In this document: positions 6,935-15,500 of the stretch, piece by piece
Layout of the letters: each line of letters starts with the position of its first letter
Position numbering within the stretch: the stretch's first letter is position 1
Source: an uncultured Clostridia bacterium
GTDB lineage: Bacteria; Bacillota; Clostridia; Christensenellales; Aristaeellaceae
Direction of reading: 5' to 3'
Assembly (NCBI GenBank): GCA_934631055.1
Contig: CAKTXP010000001.1
Location: forward strand, 1-46,132
Length of the DNA stretch: 46,132 nt
The notes under the pieces: generated by a model
Databases searched by the model: none
What the model saw: only the letters and a program-made list of their open reading frames with translations
What the model was told of the DNA's origin: nothing
Translations under genes and position numbers: made by a program

Positions 6935-9373
6935 GTGAACAGAAATATTCAAAAGATTATGATGGTGGTGTCGCTCCTGCTGCTGGTATTTGCATCATCC
7001 TGCTGTTTTGCCGAAAATGGCATCCGCATGGATGGACAAATCGGGTTTGATGGGGTCGTACAGCAGGGCAGTGTGTGGAGATTGTCGCTGAATGTTGAGA
7101 ATTATTCAGACAAAGAGATTATCGGCTATATCAGCGTCAATGTCGCAAAAGATGTTGTAGATGATTACGATGAAGTACGGATGTCGATTGAGCTTGAAAC
7201 GGGAAAAAGTGCGGAATACCATATGGATGTATTCCCGTTTGTGCCGCAGAATGCACTGGATGTTCGACTATTTTCTGAAGATGGGAGCATTCTGGCATTT
7301 ACGACTGTTCCGGTGAAAAAAGCGATACCATCAGATGCCATGACGATTGGCGTATGGGGTAGGCAAAAGCTGGCAGATGCTTTGGAAAGCTATGATAAAA
7401 TGGATGAATACGGGCGAAAGGAAAATGTCTCCACCATCCTGCTCAGCACGGAAACCTTTCCCGAAAATGAAGAAGAAGCGGCGGCATTCGGATTGATCAT
7501 CATCGAGGAGCATTCGTGGGATGAACTGTCTTTAAAGCAGCAACAAGCATTGATTGCATGGATGAAAAACGAAGGATATCTGGTTGTCGGTACGGATGAA
7601 CAGAAAGAAATGGAAAACTGGACATCGGCATTGGCAACGCGTAAAGGCAAAGACAATATCAAGCCATCTAAAGAAGCAGAAGTTCGAGCCATCCTTTCTG
7701 ATTTATCGGAAATGGAAGAGGAAAAAGAACGGTTGGAAAATGTGGAGCTGCTGATCGGAGGGCATGCAATCATCTGTGGATTCAGTCTGAGCGACGATTT
7801 ACTCTTGAAAGCAGCTGAGCAGGAACAGATTTGGCGGCGCGTATTGACGGCAATCGGTGGGCAGGGATATACGTTTGATCATACCGGAAAGAGCAATGTC
7901 AAATTCAGCCAATACCTGAATACGCAGGAAAAAGTCAACAAAGGAAAAGGAATTCTGCCGACAGCCTATCTGCTGGGTATATATGTGATGTTGGTCGGAA
8001 TTGGGTTATACGTTCTTCTCAAACGCAGGGATGCGAGCAAGTGGATATGGGTCGCAATTCCGGTGTGTGCGGTGATCTGCGGCGCGGGAATCGGTATATG
8101 GGGCGCTGTGAGAAAAATGAGCGCACCGGCAGCGGCACAAGTTCTCATTGTGAATTACGATAAAGACGGCGATCTCGCGATGGAAGAACAGGCGCTGGTC
8201 AATTATGCCGGACAGCAACGCAAAACCATCAGTACGCAGGAAGGCGACGCGATTGAATCGGCGGGTTACCAAGTCTTTTACAGTTATGGAGAAGAAAATG
8301 TGGATCTGAAAAACATGCAGGTTCGGAATGTTGTAACGCTTGGTGATAAGGCTTCGTTTGAGATGGAGAGCAAACCGACTTGGCTTGGACGCGAGTTATT
8401 GATCCACAGAAAAAACACGCCGGAAGGAAAAATACGCTCTTCTGCATGGATGGATGAGGATGGACTGCATGCGCAAGTAGAAAACGGAACAAATATAACG
8501 CTGAAAAATGCTGTTCTGATGACTTCATGGGGTTATGCACGCGCTGAACAGATTGCATCAGGCGAAACAAAAACATTTTTCCTGCCGCGTGCAAAAGAAT
8601 CAATATACTCGACCAATGAAAATATCGGTATCCTGATTCCTGAAGGAGAAGCCCTGCTTTTTCCGACGTCGATCTATTCGGTTAAATACGCTTACGTCAA
8701 TCCTGAGCTTGCTGAAGGCAAAGAACTGGCTCTGACTTCGGAAGAAAGAGAAAGAAGAGAGCTGCTTAGCGCAAAGATTTCTCTGGGACAGACGGGTAAC
8801 AACAATTGGACAGAGTGCTATTTGGTTGCGGAAAGTCCGGAAATCCAGTGTTCGCAACTCCTGATTGATGGCGAACCGATCGTCAATACGGTACAGAATG
8901 TAGTCATCTCTTGCAGTATTCCGATGCAGGAAGAATCACCGAGTGGATATCTGTATGCAGGATGGAACAAATTCCCTCTATATGAAGTCGAAGAAGGCAC
9001 AGATGGAAAGCTGTATATGGGCGCTGAAAAAGAAAGTGCTTACATCTATGGTGATGGAAATTATAGGATAGGATATGATTTGTCTGCGATTGATTGCAGC
9101 AAAATACAGACTATTCGTATTGAAAACGCGTATCGGAGGATGTCGCGGGAGTTTACAGTCCCGATAGAAGTTTACGACCATCGCAGTTGCGAGTGGATCC
9201 TCATTCCGTCGAGCTACGCAGGATATGACGATATTGCTCTGAGCGTAAGCGAAATGGACGGAATCATCGGGGAAAACGGAGAACTGTTTTTGCGCATCCA
9301 GATGAAAAATAGTGATGATTACGGTGGCATATATGCGCCGGCGATTACTGTGGAAGGAGGAAGAAAAGAGTGA
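6935..9373 (+). CDS. Large secreted/membrane protein of an ABC transporter trio, function unknown
   Basis: The 812-aa protein begins with a signal sequence (hydrophobic 10-22; possible signal peptidase I cut after CFA at 26, or a weak lipobox ASSC at 20-23). Residues 27-130 look like an Ig-like beta domain, 135-310 like a Rossmann/glutamine-amidotransferase-like fold without a catalytic triad that I can assign, then two adjacent membrane helices (about 342-363 and 370-391) and a further extracytoplasmic region of about 420 residues. GTG 6935 is preceded by AGGAGG at 6921-6926. Its stop overlaps the ATPase start by four bases, so the three genes are translationally coupled. The layout recalls GldG-like and other accessory subunits that pair with ABC-2 exporters, but no family name can be given with confidence. 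Confidence 0.85.
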   Translation: MNRNIQKIMMVVSLLLLVFASSCCFAENGIRMDGQIGFDGVVQQGSVWRLSLNVENYSDKEIIGYISVNVAKDVVDDYDEVRMSIELETGKSAEYHMDVFPFVPQNALDVRLFSEDGSILAFTTVPVKKAIPSDAMTIGVWGRQKLADALESYDKMDEYGRKENVSTILLSTETFPENEEEAAAFGLIIIEEHSWDELSLKQQQALIAWMKNEGYLVVGTDEQKEMENWTSALATRKGKDNIKPSKEAEVRAILSDLSEMEEEKERLENVELLIGGHAIICGFSLSDDLLLKAAEQEQIWRRVLTAIGGQGYTFDHTGKSNVKFSQYLNTQEKVNKGKGILPTAYLLGIYVMLVGIGLYVLLKRRDASKWIWVAIPVCAVICGAGIGIWGAVRKMSAPAAAQVLIVNYDKDGDLAMEEQALVNYAGQQRKTISTQEGDAIESAGYQVFYSYGEENVDLKNMQVRNVVTLGDKASFEMESKPTWLGRELLIHRKNTPEGKIRSSAWMDEDGLHAQVENGTNITLKNAVLMTSWGYARAEQIASGETKTFFLPRAKESIYSTNENIGILIPEGEALLFPTSIYSVKYAYVNPELAEGKELALTSEERERRELLSAKISLGQTGNNNWTECYLVAESPEIQCSQLLIDGEPIVNTVQNVVISCSIPMQEESPSGYLYAGWNKFPLYEVEEGTDGKLYMGAEKESAYIYGDGNYRIGYDLSAIDCSKIQTIRIENAYRRMSREFTVPIEVYDHRSCEWILIPSSYAGYDDIALSVSEMDGIIGENGELFLRIQMKNSDDYGGIYAPAITVEGGRKE

Positions 9374-10296
9374 TCCGCTTTGAGAAATTGACGAAGAATT
9401 ACGGAAAGACACTGGCGCTTAACGAGCTGGAATTGTCGATCGGCGACGGCGAGCTGCATGGATTCGTTGGTCCGAATGGCGCAGGAAAGACAACCGCTAT
9501 GCGGATACTGGCAACACTGATGAAGCCGACATCGGGCGACGTGTGGGTGGATGAAGTCAGCGTAACAGCTCAACCGGAACGCGCAAGACTGCTGGTTGGC
9601 TATATGCCGGATTTTTTCGGCGTATATGACAATTTGAAGGCATGGGAATACCTTGACTTATATGCCGGATGCGTTGGTATGAACGCCAAAGAACGTCGTA
9701 AACGAATCGACGATATGTTGGCGTTGACGGAATTGGAAAGCAAGCGTGAAGCTTATGTCGATCATCTTTCAAGAGGAATGAAGCAGCGGCTTTGTCTGGC
9801 ACGGGCGATGATGCACGACCCTAAATTCCTCATTCTGGATGAGCCTGCATCCGGTATGGATCCACGTGCAAGGGCGGAGATGCGGGAAATCCTAAAGAGT
9901 ATCAGCCATATGGGAAAAACTGTCCTGATATCCTCTCATATCCTGCCGGAGCTGGCAGACATGTGCGATCATATGACCATTCTTGACCACGGAAAGGCTA
10001 TCTTCACGGGTTCTATGGCTGAACTGGAAAACAGGATGTGTGGCGAAAGTGAATTGACAGTCCGTTTTGGAAGAATGCCGGATGAGGCATTGAAGATCCA
10101 AATGCAGAGGGTTTTACCTGAAAAAACGATTCGTGAAGAACAGGGCTTATGGCATATTACGCTTGAGCAAGATGACGAGCGGGATGCGGATATTCTGGCT
10201 CAATGGATGAAGATGGGCGCTGTAATCTGTGATTTTCATCGAAACAAAGTGCCGCTTGAAAGGGTTTTTATGGAGGTGACCAGACATGATGCTTAA
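9370..10296 (+). CDS. ABC transporter ATP-binding protein
   Basis: The cytoplasmic ATPase subunit of the trio. In 308 residues it carries Walker A (GPNGAGKTT, 34-42), the Q-loop region, ABC signature (LSRGMKQR, 133-140), Walker B (FLILDEP, 153-159), D-loop (SGMDP) and switch His 190. A C-terminal extension of about 90 residues (215-308) is typical of the ABC-2 exporter/drug-resistance (CcmA/NatA-like) class rather than importers. It starts at GTG 9370, four bases overlapping the upstream gene, and its end overlaps the permease start by 11 bases. No substrate-binding protein is encoded nearby, so export or a mechanical role is more likely than import. Confidence 0.95.
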   Translation: MIRFEKLTKNYGKTLALNELELSIGDGELHGFVGPNGAGKTTAMRILATLMKPTSGDVWVDEVSVTAQPERARLLVGYMPDFFGVYDNLKAWEYLDLYAGCVGMNAKERRKRIDDMLALTELESKREAYVDHLSRGMKQRLCLARAMMHDPKFLILDEPASGMDPRARAEMREILKSISHMGKTVLISSHILPELADMCDHMTILDHGKAIFTGSMAELENRMCGESELTVRFGRMPDEALKIQMQRVLPEKTIREEQGLWHITLEQDDERDADILAQWMKMGAVICDFHRNKVPLERVFMEVTRHDA

Positions 10297-11191
10297 TCCG
10301 ATTTTTGAATCCAGCGCGCGGCGACGGATGCGCACGATCAAAACGCCGGTCATCCTGACGCTTTATCTGGCTGTAATGCTCGTCTTTTCTCTCTGCATGC
10401 TGACGGATTTTATGGGGCAGGGACTCCGAGTTTATGCTTTTCGCAAAAGCACGGAGTGGATGATCTGGGCAACTGCGCTTCAGTTCTTTCTGATTATTTT
10501 GGTTGCGCCTGCGCTCAGCGCAGGCAGCATTGCAGGCGAGCGGGAAAGGCAGACATTTGACCTGCTTCTGGTTACGGGAGTAGGCGTGCATAGAATCGTG
10601 TTTGGAAAACTGATGGAGCATTTTGCTTTTTTGCTTATTCTGATTATCAGCAGTTTCCCCATCATGATGCTTGCAAACATGACCGGCGGTATGCCTGTTT
10701 CGGATGTTTTGCTGATCCTGCTTTTTCTGGCGGTTATCGCTTTTGCGGCGCTGTCTGTCGGCATGGTCGCGAGCATTTTGTTTAAGCGTTCGCTTCCAGC
10801 CGTTATCACGACCTATCTTGCTATTTTCGCAATTGGAATCGGAACATGGGGATTGGCAAAACATGGTCCATTTGCGGCAGCATACGATTATAAAATGCTT
10901 AAAGAACTGGCAAATGCATCGTCGGTAGAGATTTTAGCGGCGCTGCCCAAGACGATCTTTCTCAATCCTGCGGTGATGCTTGTCATGCTGCTGGCTGGCG
11001 AAACCGGCATCCTGCATCGAACGATGTCTGAAACGATGCGGCTGATGGACATTTATACCGTTTCAAAATATGCAGGATTCTCGCTTGTCGCGAGGGTTGG
11101 CATTTTGTCGATTTTTATCGCTTCTATTTTGCTGATCGTGGTTGCCATCATCCTGCTTTATGGACAGACAAGCGGAAAGAGAAAACGCTGA
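10286..11191 (+). CDS. ABC-2 type transporter permease
   Basis: The membrane subunit that pairs with the ATPase just upstream. The 301-aa protein has about six hydrophobic segments (roughly 20-42, 55-78, 112-132, 145-170, 172-195 and 272-296) and the ABC-2 feature of a conserved cytoplasmic GERERQTFDLLL stretch after the second helix, characteristic of the family (GEREKGTLE/TYELLL-like). It starts with ATG ATG at 10286, inside the end of the ATPase gene. The substrate cannot be deduced. The trio is probably a single transcription unit ending before the ilvE promoter at 11312. Confidence 0.92.
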   Translation: MMLNPIFESSARRRMRTIKTPVILTLYLAVMLVFSLCMLTDFMGQGLRVYAFRKSTEWMIWATALQFFLIILVAPALSAGSIAGERERQTFDLLLVTGVGVHRIVFGKLMEHFAFLLILIISSFPIMMLANMTGGMPVSDVLLILLFLAVIAFAALSVGMVASILFKRSLPAVITTYLAIFAIGIGTWGLAKHGPFAAAYDYKMLKELANASSVEILAALPKTIFLNPAVMLVMLLAGETGILHRTMSETMRLMDIYTVSKYAGFSLVARVGILSIFIASILLIVVAIILLYGQTSGKRKR

Positions 11192-11272
11192 AATGTGCAG
11201 GAAAATGGCGGAACATGGATTTTTTGCACGATTGAGGGAAAACAGGTGAAAATTCTTCGCGCGTTTCTTGCA

Positions 11273-11356
11273 GATTCTTCAAGATTCTGCCGGATTCACC
11301 AAACTGAACCCTTGACACAAACTGTTTGCGGCGATACAATAGAATCACTACGATTC
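11273..11356 (+). promoter_or_regulatory. ilvE promoter with repeated GATTC motifs
   Basis: TTGACA (11312-11317), 17-bp spacer, TACAAT (11335-11340): an almost perfect sigma-A promoter. GATTC occurs at 11273, 11283 and 11293, exactly one helical turn apart and just upstream of the -35 box. A GAATC/GATTC inverted pair with a 5-bp spacer lies at 11342-11356, right at the expected transcript start. The promoter is secure; the role of the repeats as operators is inferred. Confidence 0.8.
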
Positions 11357-11374
11357 GAGGCATTTTTGCCCCAG

Positions 11375-11394
11375 AGTTCGCGGAATATCGAACT
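11375..11394 (+). promoter_or_regulatory. Leader hairpin upstream of the ilvE ribosome site
   Basis: Perfect 6-bp inverted repeat AGTTCG/CGAACT with an 8-nt loop, ending about six bases before GGAGG (11400-11404). It has no T-tract, so it is more likely to affect translation or mRNA stability than termination. The leader (about 70 nt) is too short for a T-box. Confidence 0.4.
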
Positions 11395-11412
11395 TTGATG
11401 GAGGATAAAACC

Positions 11413-12483
11413 ATGTATGACATTCCTGTGACGCTGACGACCAATCCTAAAAAGAAACCGGAAGATGAGTCGAAGCTTGGTTTCGGCAAGATTTTTACCG
11501 ATCATATGTTCATCATGGATTATGAGCAGGGACGCGGCTGGCATGATGCCCGCGTGGTTCCGTATGGTCCGTTTGTGATGGATCCTGCCTGCACGGTATT
11601 CCACTATGCGCAGGAGATCTTTGAAGGCATGAAGTGCTATCGCCGCAAGGATGGCGGATTGAACCTCTTCCGTCCGCGTGACAATTTTGCGCGCATGAAC
11701 CGTTCTGCCGAGCGTCTAGGCATGCCCAAGCTGGACGTGGAAGAGGCGATGGCGGGTCTGGTCGCACTGCTCAAAGCGGATGCGGATTGGGTTCCGAGCG
11801 CGCCGGGAACGTCGCTGTATATCCGCCCGACGATGATTTCTACGGATGTGATGCTGGGCGTGCATGCTTCCCGCACGTATCGTTTCTTTATCATCTGCTC
11901 GCCTTCCGGCGCGTATTACACCAAGGGATTGGCGCCGGTCGGCATCTATGTTGAGCCGGAACTGGTTCGCGCGGTTAAGGGCGGCGTAGGCTTCACCAAG
12001 ACCGGCGGTAACTATGCTGCGTCTATTCTGGCTGGCGATATCGCTGAGAAGAAGGGCTATGAGCAGGTTCTCTGGCTGGACGGCAAGGAGAACAAGTACA
12101 TTGAGGAAGTAGGCTCAATGAATATGTTCTTCAAGTTCAAAGATGCGTTGGTCACGCCGCCGCTGCTGGGTTCTATCCTTGGCGGCATTACGCGCGATTC
12201 CATCATTAAGCTGGCAAAGTATAAGAATATTCCGGTTGACGAGCGCCGCATTACCGTTCAGGATGTTTTCGATGCGGCTGACAACGGCACGCTTGAAGAA
12301 GCGTTTGGCTCCGGCACGGCGGCTGTCGTCTCTCCGGTTGGTCGTCTGGCATGGAAGGATCGTGAAATCACCATTTCTGGAGGAAATATTGGTACGCTGA
12401 CGCAGGATTTCTATGATACGCTGACCGGTATCCAGTATGGCGAGCGCGAAGATCCGTTTGGCTGGATCGTCAAGCTTTCCTGA
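11413..12483 (+). CDS. ilvE: Branched-chain amino acid aminotransferase
   Basis: A class IV PLP aminotransferase that interconverts leucine, isoleucine and valine with their 2-oxo acids, using glutamate/2-oxoglutarate. The 356-aa protein matches the longer (BCAT type II) subfamily: FHYAQEIFEGMKCYR near residue 64, the PLP lysine K196 in TKTGGNYAAS, QVLWLDG and the IEEVGSMNMFF phosphate-binding segment, then GTLTQDFYDTLTGIQYG at the C-terminus. ATG 11413 is chosen because GGAGG at 11400-11404 is well placed; upstream in-frame ATGs would put the promoter and ribosome site inside the gene. No other ilv or leu gene is close, so the enzyme is controlled from its own promoter. Confidence 0.97.
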   Translation: MYDIPVTLTTNPKKKPEDESKLGFGKIFTDHMFIMDYEQGRGWHDARVVPYGPFVMDPACTVFHYAQEIFEGMKCYRRKDGGLNLFRPRDNFARMNRSAERLGMPKLDVEEAMAGLVALLKADADWVPSAPGTSLYIRPTMISTDVMLGVHASRTYRFFIICSPSGAYYTKGLAPVGIYVEPELVRAVKGGVGFTKTGGNYAASILAGDIAEKKGYEQVLWLDGKENKYIEEVGSMNMFFKFKDALVTPPLLGSILGGITRDSIIKLAKYKNIPVDERRITVQDVFDAADNGTLEEAFGSGTAAVVSPVGRLAWKDREITISGGNIGTLTQDFYDTLTGIQYGEREDPFGWIVKLS

Positions 12484-12528
12484 TAAGCAGGCTCTTTTGT
12501 CCGATTCCAAAAGATAAACGCAAGATAA

Positions 12529-12557
12529 ATGGCACCCATGGATGACACGGGTGCCAT
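12529..12557 (+). terminator. Strong hairpin downstream of ilvE
   Basis: Perfect 9-bp stem ATGGCACCC (12529-12537) with GGGTGCCAT (12549-12557), loop 11 nt. No T-run follows, so it may act as an mRNA 3'-end stabiliser or an imperfect terminator rather than a classical one. Confidence 0.5.
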
Positions 12558-12628
12558 TGTCATGCGCGAAATGATTTGCTGAAATAAAATACCGCGGAAC
12601 ATCCGCGCAAATCGCAGGGGGATCGACA

Positions 12629-13666
12629 ATGTTCAGGCAGGAAGAAGTGTTTTGGGGCGGATGGCAGGATAAAACGATTGAAGCAATGCGCAAAAGGCGT
12701 TTTAAACAGAGCCTTGAACGGCTTGAACCGCTTGGAGCAGAACGGCTGGACGCTCTGACCCCCAGCGCGCTTGAGAGACGGCTGGAAAACAGCTGGCAGA
12801 GCATCGAGAGGAAACCCATGCGCAAACAACAGCTTGCACAGATATGGCGGCGGATATTGGAAAATATCGAGACGCAGGCGGATTGCCTTTCAAAAGAAGA
12901 ACATGAACTGGTTGAAAGGACGCTGATTCTGGGAGGAACAGCTCAGATCGAAGACGCCGCTGAACTTGAAGCGGCAAAGGCGTTGTCTTTCAGGCTTTGG
13001 GCAAGCGTTGGATTGGTTTCCGGCAAACCATATATTGAAATGGAATGGCCCGTTCTTCAACCGATTGCTCAAGCGTTTGCCCGAAAAGAACACGAACAGA
13101 TCAGGAATCGACTGAACGGTTTCCACGATTATCTGACAGGGACGTTGTATCGTGTCGGCGCGCTGGATGACAGGCTGCCGCAGCAGGTGCTTTTGCATGA
13201 AGTGTTCGATACGGATGAGAAGAATGAAACGCTGAATCAGCTTGCCCGGCGTTATCTGTGGGCGAGTTTTGACTGCGTAGATTATAAGGACGGCGTTATG
13301 CTAATTCATCCTGCACTCGCCGAACCGCAGACGCTTATTTACGCAGGACAGAAAAGGACAAGGATGCTGGCTATGCCCATAGGTTCATCTCCAATCATGA
13401 CGGATATTCTGCCGGAAGAAGTGCCGCTGCAACAGGAGCTTGAACAGTCGATTCAGGGGGCAATGCGAGATGGGCATCTTGCCGAAGAGGTTGCTCGAAC
13501 GATTCGACTGATTTGTAAACAGGGCGCGCCTTTGGAAGCGATGGAAGAGGTTTTGCAGGAATCGTTGATCGTTTACGTTTCACCGGCTATGCGCAGGGCG
13601 CTGGCGGATATGTACTACATGACGCCTAAATGGGTCATGGACAGGGAAAAAGCCATACTCCAGTGA
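12629..13666 (+). CDS. Hypothetical protein, 345 aa
   Basis: I do not recognise this family. The protein has no signal peptide or membrane helix and appears mostly helical. It is rich in Glu, Gln, Arg and Leu, with Arg/Lys-rich N-terminal 60 residues (RKRRFKQSLERL) and a middle part (about 120-260) that could be a globular alpha/beta domain. No catalytic motif or Cys cluster is visible. ATG 12629 follows agggggatcgaca. The gene ends three bases before the in-frame GTG of the pseudouridine synthase gene and 21 before the ATG chosen here, and is probably co-transcribed with it and the HAD phosphatase, but that does not define its function. Codon use resembles neighbouring genes, so there is no sign of recent transfer. 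Confidence 0.85.
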   Translation: MFRQEEVFWGGWQDKTIEAMRKRRFKQSLERLEPLGAERLDALTPSALERRLENSWQSIERKPMRKQQLAQIWRRILENIETQADCLSKEEHELVERTLILGGTAQIEDAAELEAAKALSFRLWASVGLVSGKPYIEMEWPVLQPIAQAFARKEHEQIRNRLNGFHDYLTGTLYRVGALDDRLPQQVLLHEVFDTDEKNETLNQLARRYLWASFDCVDYKDGVMLIHPALAEPQTLIYAGQKRTRMLAMPIGSSPIMTDILPEEVPLQQELEQSIQGAMRDGHLAEEVARTIRLICKQGAPLEAMEEVLQESLIVYVSPAMRRALADMYYMTPKWVMDREKAILQ

Positions 13667-13687
13667 GGAGTGGAAAAGAGGTCGATC

Positions 13688-14569
13688 ATGCAGTTTACCG
13701 TAACGCGGGAAAAAGATGGTATGATGCTCTCCAAATTGCTTTTGCAGGTCGGAGATATGCCGCCGTGGGCAGTTAAGCAGGCGATGAAGAAGCGGGATGT
13801 CCGCGTAGACAACGTGCGTATATCCGAAGATGTCCGTATACATGAAGGACAGGATATCCGCGTCTACTGGTCAAAAGAAGCGCTTACGGCTCAAACACAG
13901 AATAAACCGGCTTTGCCGATTATCTTTGAAGACGAACATGTTTTGGTCATCAATAAGCCTCAGGGACTTCAATCTCAGAATGAAGAAAACCCCCTTGTCG
14001 GCGACAGCGCTTTGACCCGTGTCCTTGCCGCTAAAAAAGAAAGCGGAGAACAAACCGACCAGATTCGGCTTTGTCATCGGCTCGATGTGCAGACCGGCGG
14101 TCTGTTGATGTTCACGAAAGACGAAGCGTCTTACGAGGCGGCGCTTGAAGCCTTTGAAAAGCGGACGATGGAGAAATACTATACCTGCCGCGTAAAGGGG
14201 TGTCCTGCAAAACAAAAAGCGGTCATGCATGCTTATCTGAGAAAAGACGCTCAGCTTTCGCGCGTCGCCGTAACAGATTATCCGGCAAGAGGCGCACTGG
14301 AGATCGTAACAGGTTATCGGGTGCTGGAAGCAGGCGAATATGCTCGGCTGGAAGTTGAATTGATAACCGGACGGACCCATCAGATCCGCGCACATCTGGC
14401 ACATATCGGCCATCCGATCCTCGGCGATGATAAATACGGTGATCGTGCATTAAATCGAAAACTGGGTTTAAAGAAACAACAGCTCTGGTCTACTCGACTC
14501 GTTTTTCACGCATCCGGTGTGCTTGCTTATTTGGAAGGAAAGAGCGTCAGCGTCGATTGCCCGTTTTAA
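13688..14569 (+). CDS. RluA-family RNA pseudouridine synthase
   Basis: Isomerises uridine to pseudouridine in rRNA or tRNA. The 293-aa protein has an S4-like RNA-binding N-terminus (residues 11-60, LSKLLLQVGDMP through GQDIRVYW) and an RluA catalytic domain with the HRLD motif (130-133; D133 is the expected nucleophile), TGGLLMFTK, and the late motif GRTHQIRAHLAHIGHPILGD. ATG 13688 is chosen over GTG 13670 because AAGAGG at 13676-13681 is spaced six bases from it, while the GTG lies almost on top of its only possible ribosome site. The target uridine cannot be told from sequence: RluC, RluD and TruC/YjbO-type paralogs share these motifs. Confidence 0.94.
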   Translation: MQFTVTREKDGMMLSKLLLQVGDMPPWAVKQAMKKRDVRVDNVRISEDVRIHEGQDIRVYWSKEALTAQTQNKPALPIIFEDEHVLVINKPQGLQSQNEENPLVGDSALTRVLAAKKESGEQTDQIRLCHRLDVQTGGLLMFTKDEASYEAALEAFEKRTMEKYYTCRVKGCPAKQKAVMHAYLRKDAQLSRVAVTDYPARGALEIVTGYRVLEAGEYARLEVELITGRTHQIRAHLAHIGHPILGDDKYGDRALNRKLGLKKQQLWSTRLVFHASGVLAYLEGKSVSVDCPF

Positions 14570-14586
14570 ACAAAGGAGGAAACCAC

Positions 14587-15435
14587 GTGGAACGTGTTCG
14601 ATTGATTGCCCTTGATATGGATGGAACGCTGCTATGCAGCGACCATCAGACAGTTCCGCAGAAAAACATGGATGCGATACGCCGCGCGGATGCGGCAGGA
14701 ATACGTGTTTGCATCTGCACAGGACGCATGCTTGAAGATGCGAGTGATTTCATTACCAAGCTGAATCTTCCCTGCATGATTATAGCCTGCAATGGAACGC
14801 GCGTAAGCGACGGTCCGCTTCCTGACGGTCATATCATTTATCGGCGTTCGTTTGAGCCACAGGATGCTGTACGCGTGTTGGACATGATCCTGCCTTATCG
14901 GATGATGATAAACGGTTTTGAAGATGGTCGTGTCAATACGGTCGCTTTTGCTCCGGGTCAGCATTATCACCTGACCGACAGGGGTATCATCAAAGCGAGC
15001 TATGGCGAAAAGGCGATTTATGAAGCAGCACAGCGCGGCATAATGAAGTTCTATATTGCGGAAGACGGCTACGCGGGTGCGGTAACTTCTGAGAATGTGG
15101 AAAATGCAAGAAAAGCAATTGTAAACGCTTTTCCGGAATTGCAGATTACGCAATCTGCGCCGGGCAATATTGAAATCATGCCGAAGGGTGCTAATAAAGG
15201 AACTGCACTTGCTTTCCTCGCTCAGTCTTTAGGTTTTGAGCGGGAACAGGTCATGGCCATGGGCGATGCGGAAAACGATCTGAGTATGCTTGAGTATGCC
15301 TATCACAGCGTCGCCATGGCGAATGGAACACCCAAAATCAAAGATATCTGCCGCTATCAAACGGTCAGCAATGATGAATGCGGCGTAGCGAAGATGATTG
15401 ATTGTGTGCTTGATGCGAAGAAATCAAAGGCTTAA
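14587..15435 (+). CDS. HAD-superfamily phosphatase, Cof/IIB subfamily
   Basis: A probable phosphatase of sugar phosphates, nucleotides or cofactors. The 282-aa protein has all HAD motifs: I DMDGT (D10 nucleophile, D12 acid/base), II CTGRM (T in place), III the Lys in the PKGANKGTAL segment, and IV MGDAENDLSML, with the type IIB cap between motifs II and III. GTG 14587 is used because AAGGAGGA at 14573-14580 is ideally placed; the in-frame ATG at 14557 lies within the previous gene and lacks such a site. The gene follows the pseudouridine synthase by 17 bases. Substrates of this large family are not predictable from sequence. Confidence 0.93.
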   Translation: MERVRLIALDMDGTLLCSDHQTVPQKNMDAIRRADAAGIRVCICTGRMLEDASDFITKLNLPCMIIACNGTRVSDGPLPDGHIIYRRSFEPQDAVRVLDMILPYRMMINGFEDGRVNTVAFAPGQHYHLTDRGIIKASYGEKAIYEAAQRGIMKFYIAEDGYAGAVTSENVENARKAIVNAFPELQITQSAPGNIEIMPKGANKGTALAFLAQSLGFEREQVMAMGDAENDLSMLEYAYHSVAMANGTPKIKDICRYQTVSNDECGVAKMIDCVLDAKKSKA

Positions 15436-15443
15436 AAATATAA

Positions 15444-15494
15444 GAAATCCCTCTTTGATGTTGGTTGATTGCCTGTACATCAGAGAGGGATTTC
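15444..15494. terminator. Bidirectional terminator hairpin between convergent genes
   Basis: A 17-bp stem, all Watson-Crick except one wobble/mismatch position: left arm 15444-15460, right arm 15478-15494, 17-nt loop. On the minus strand it is followed by a T-rich run (complement of 15431-15443), which fits termination of the lgt-pncB-recX operon; the plus-strand T content is weaker. Confidence 0.8.
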
Positions 15495-15500
15495 TCACTC

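Noticed and set aside
6850..7050. Plus-strand frame overlapping the start of the 812-aa gene
   Set aside because: It overlaps the real signal sequence in another frame, lacks protein-like character and its own ribosome site.
11341..11412. Possible T-box leader before ilvE
   Set aside because: The leader is about 70 bases, with neither T-box sequence nor antiterminator; only simple hairpins are present.
12593..12607. CGCGG/CCGCG inverted repeat before the 345-aa gene
   Set aside because: Five base pairs with a 5-nt loop and no associated promoter boxes; easily chance in a region of this composition.
12115..12825. 236-codon minus-strand frame across the end of ilvE and start of the next gene
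   Set aside because: It crosses two well-supported genes and an intergenic hairpin; no family resemblance.
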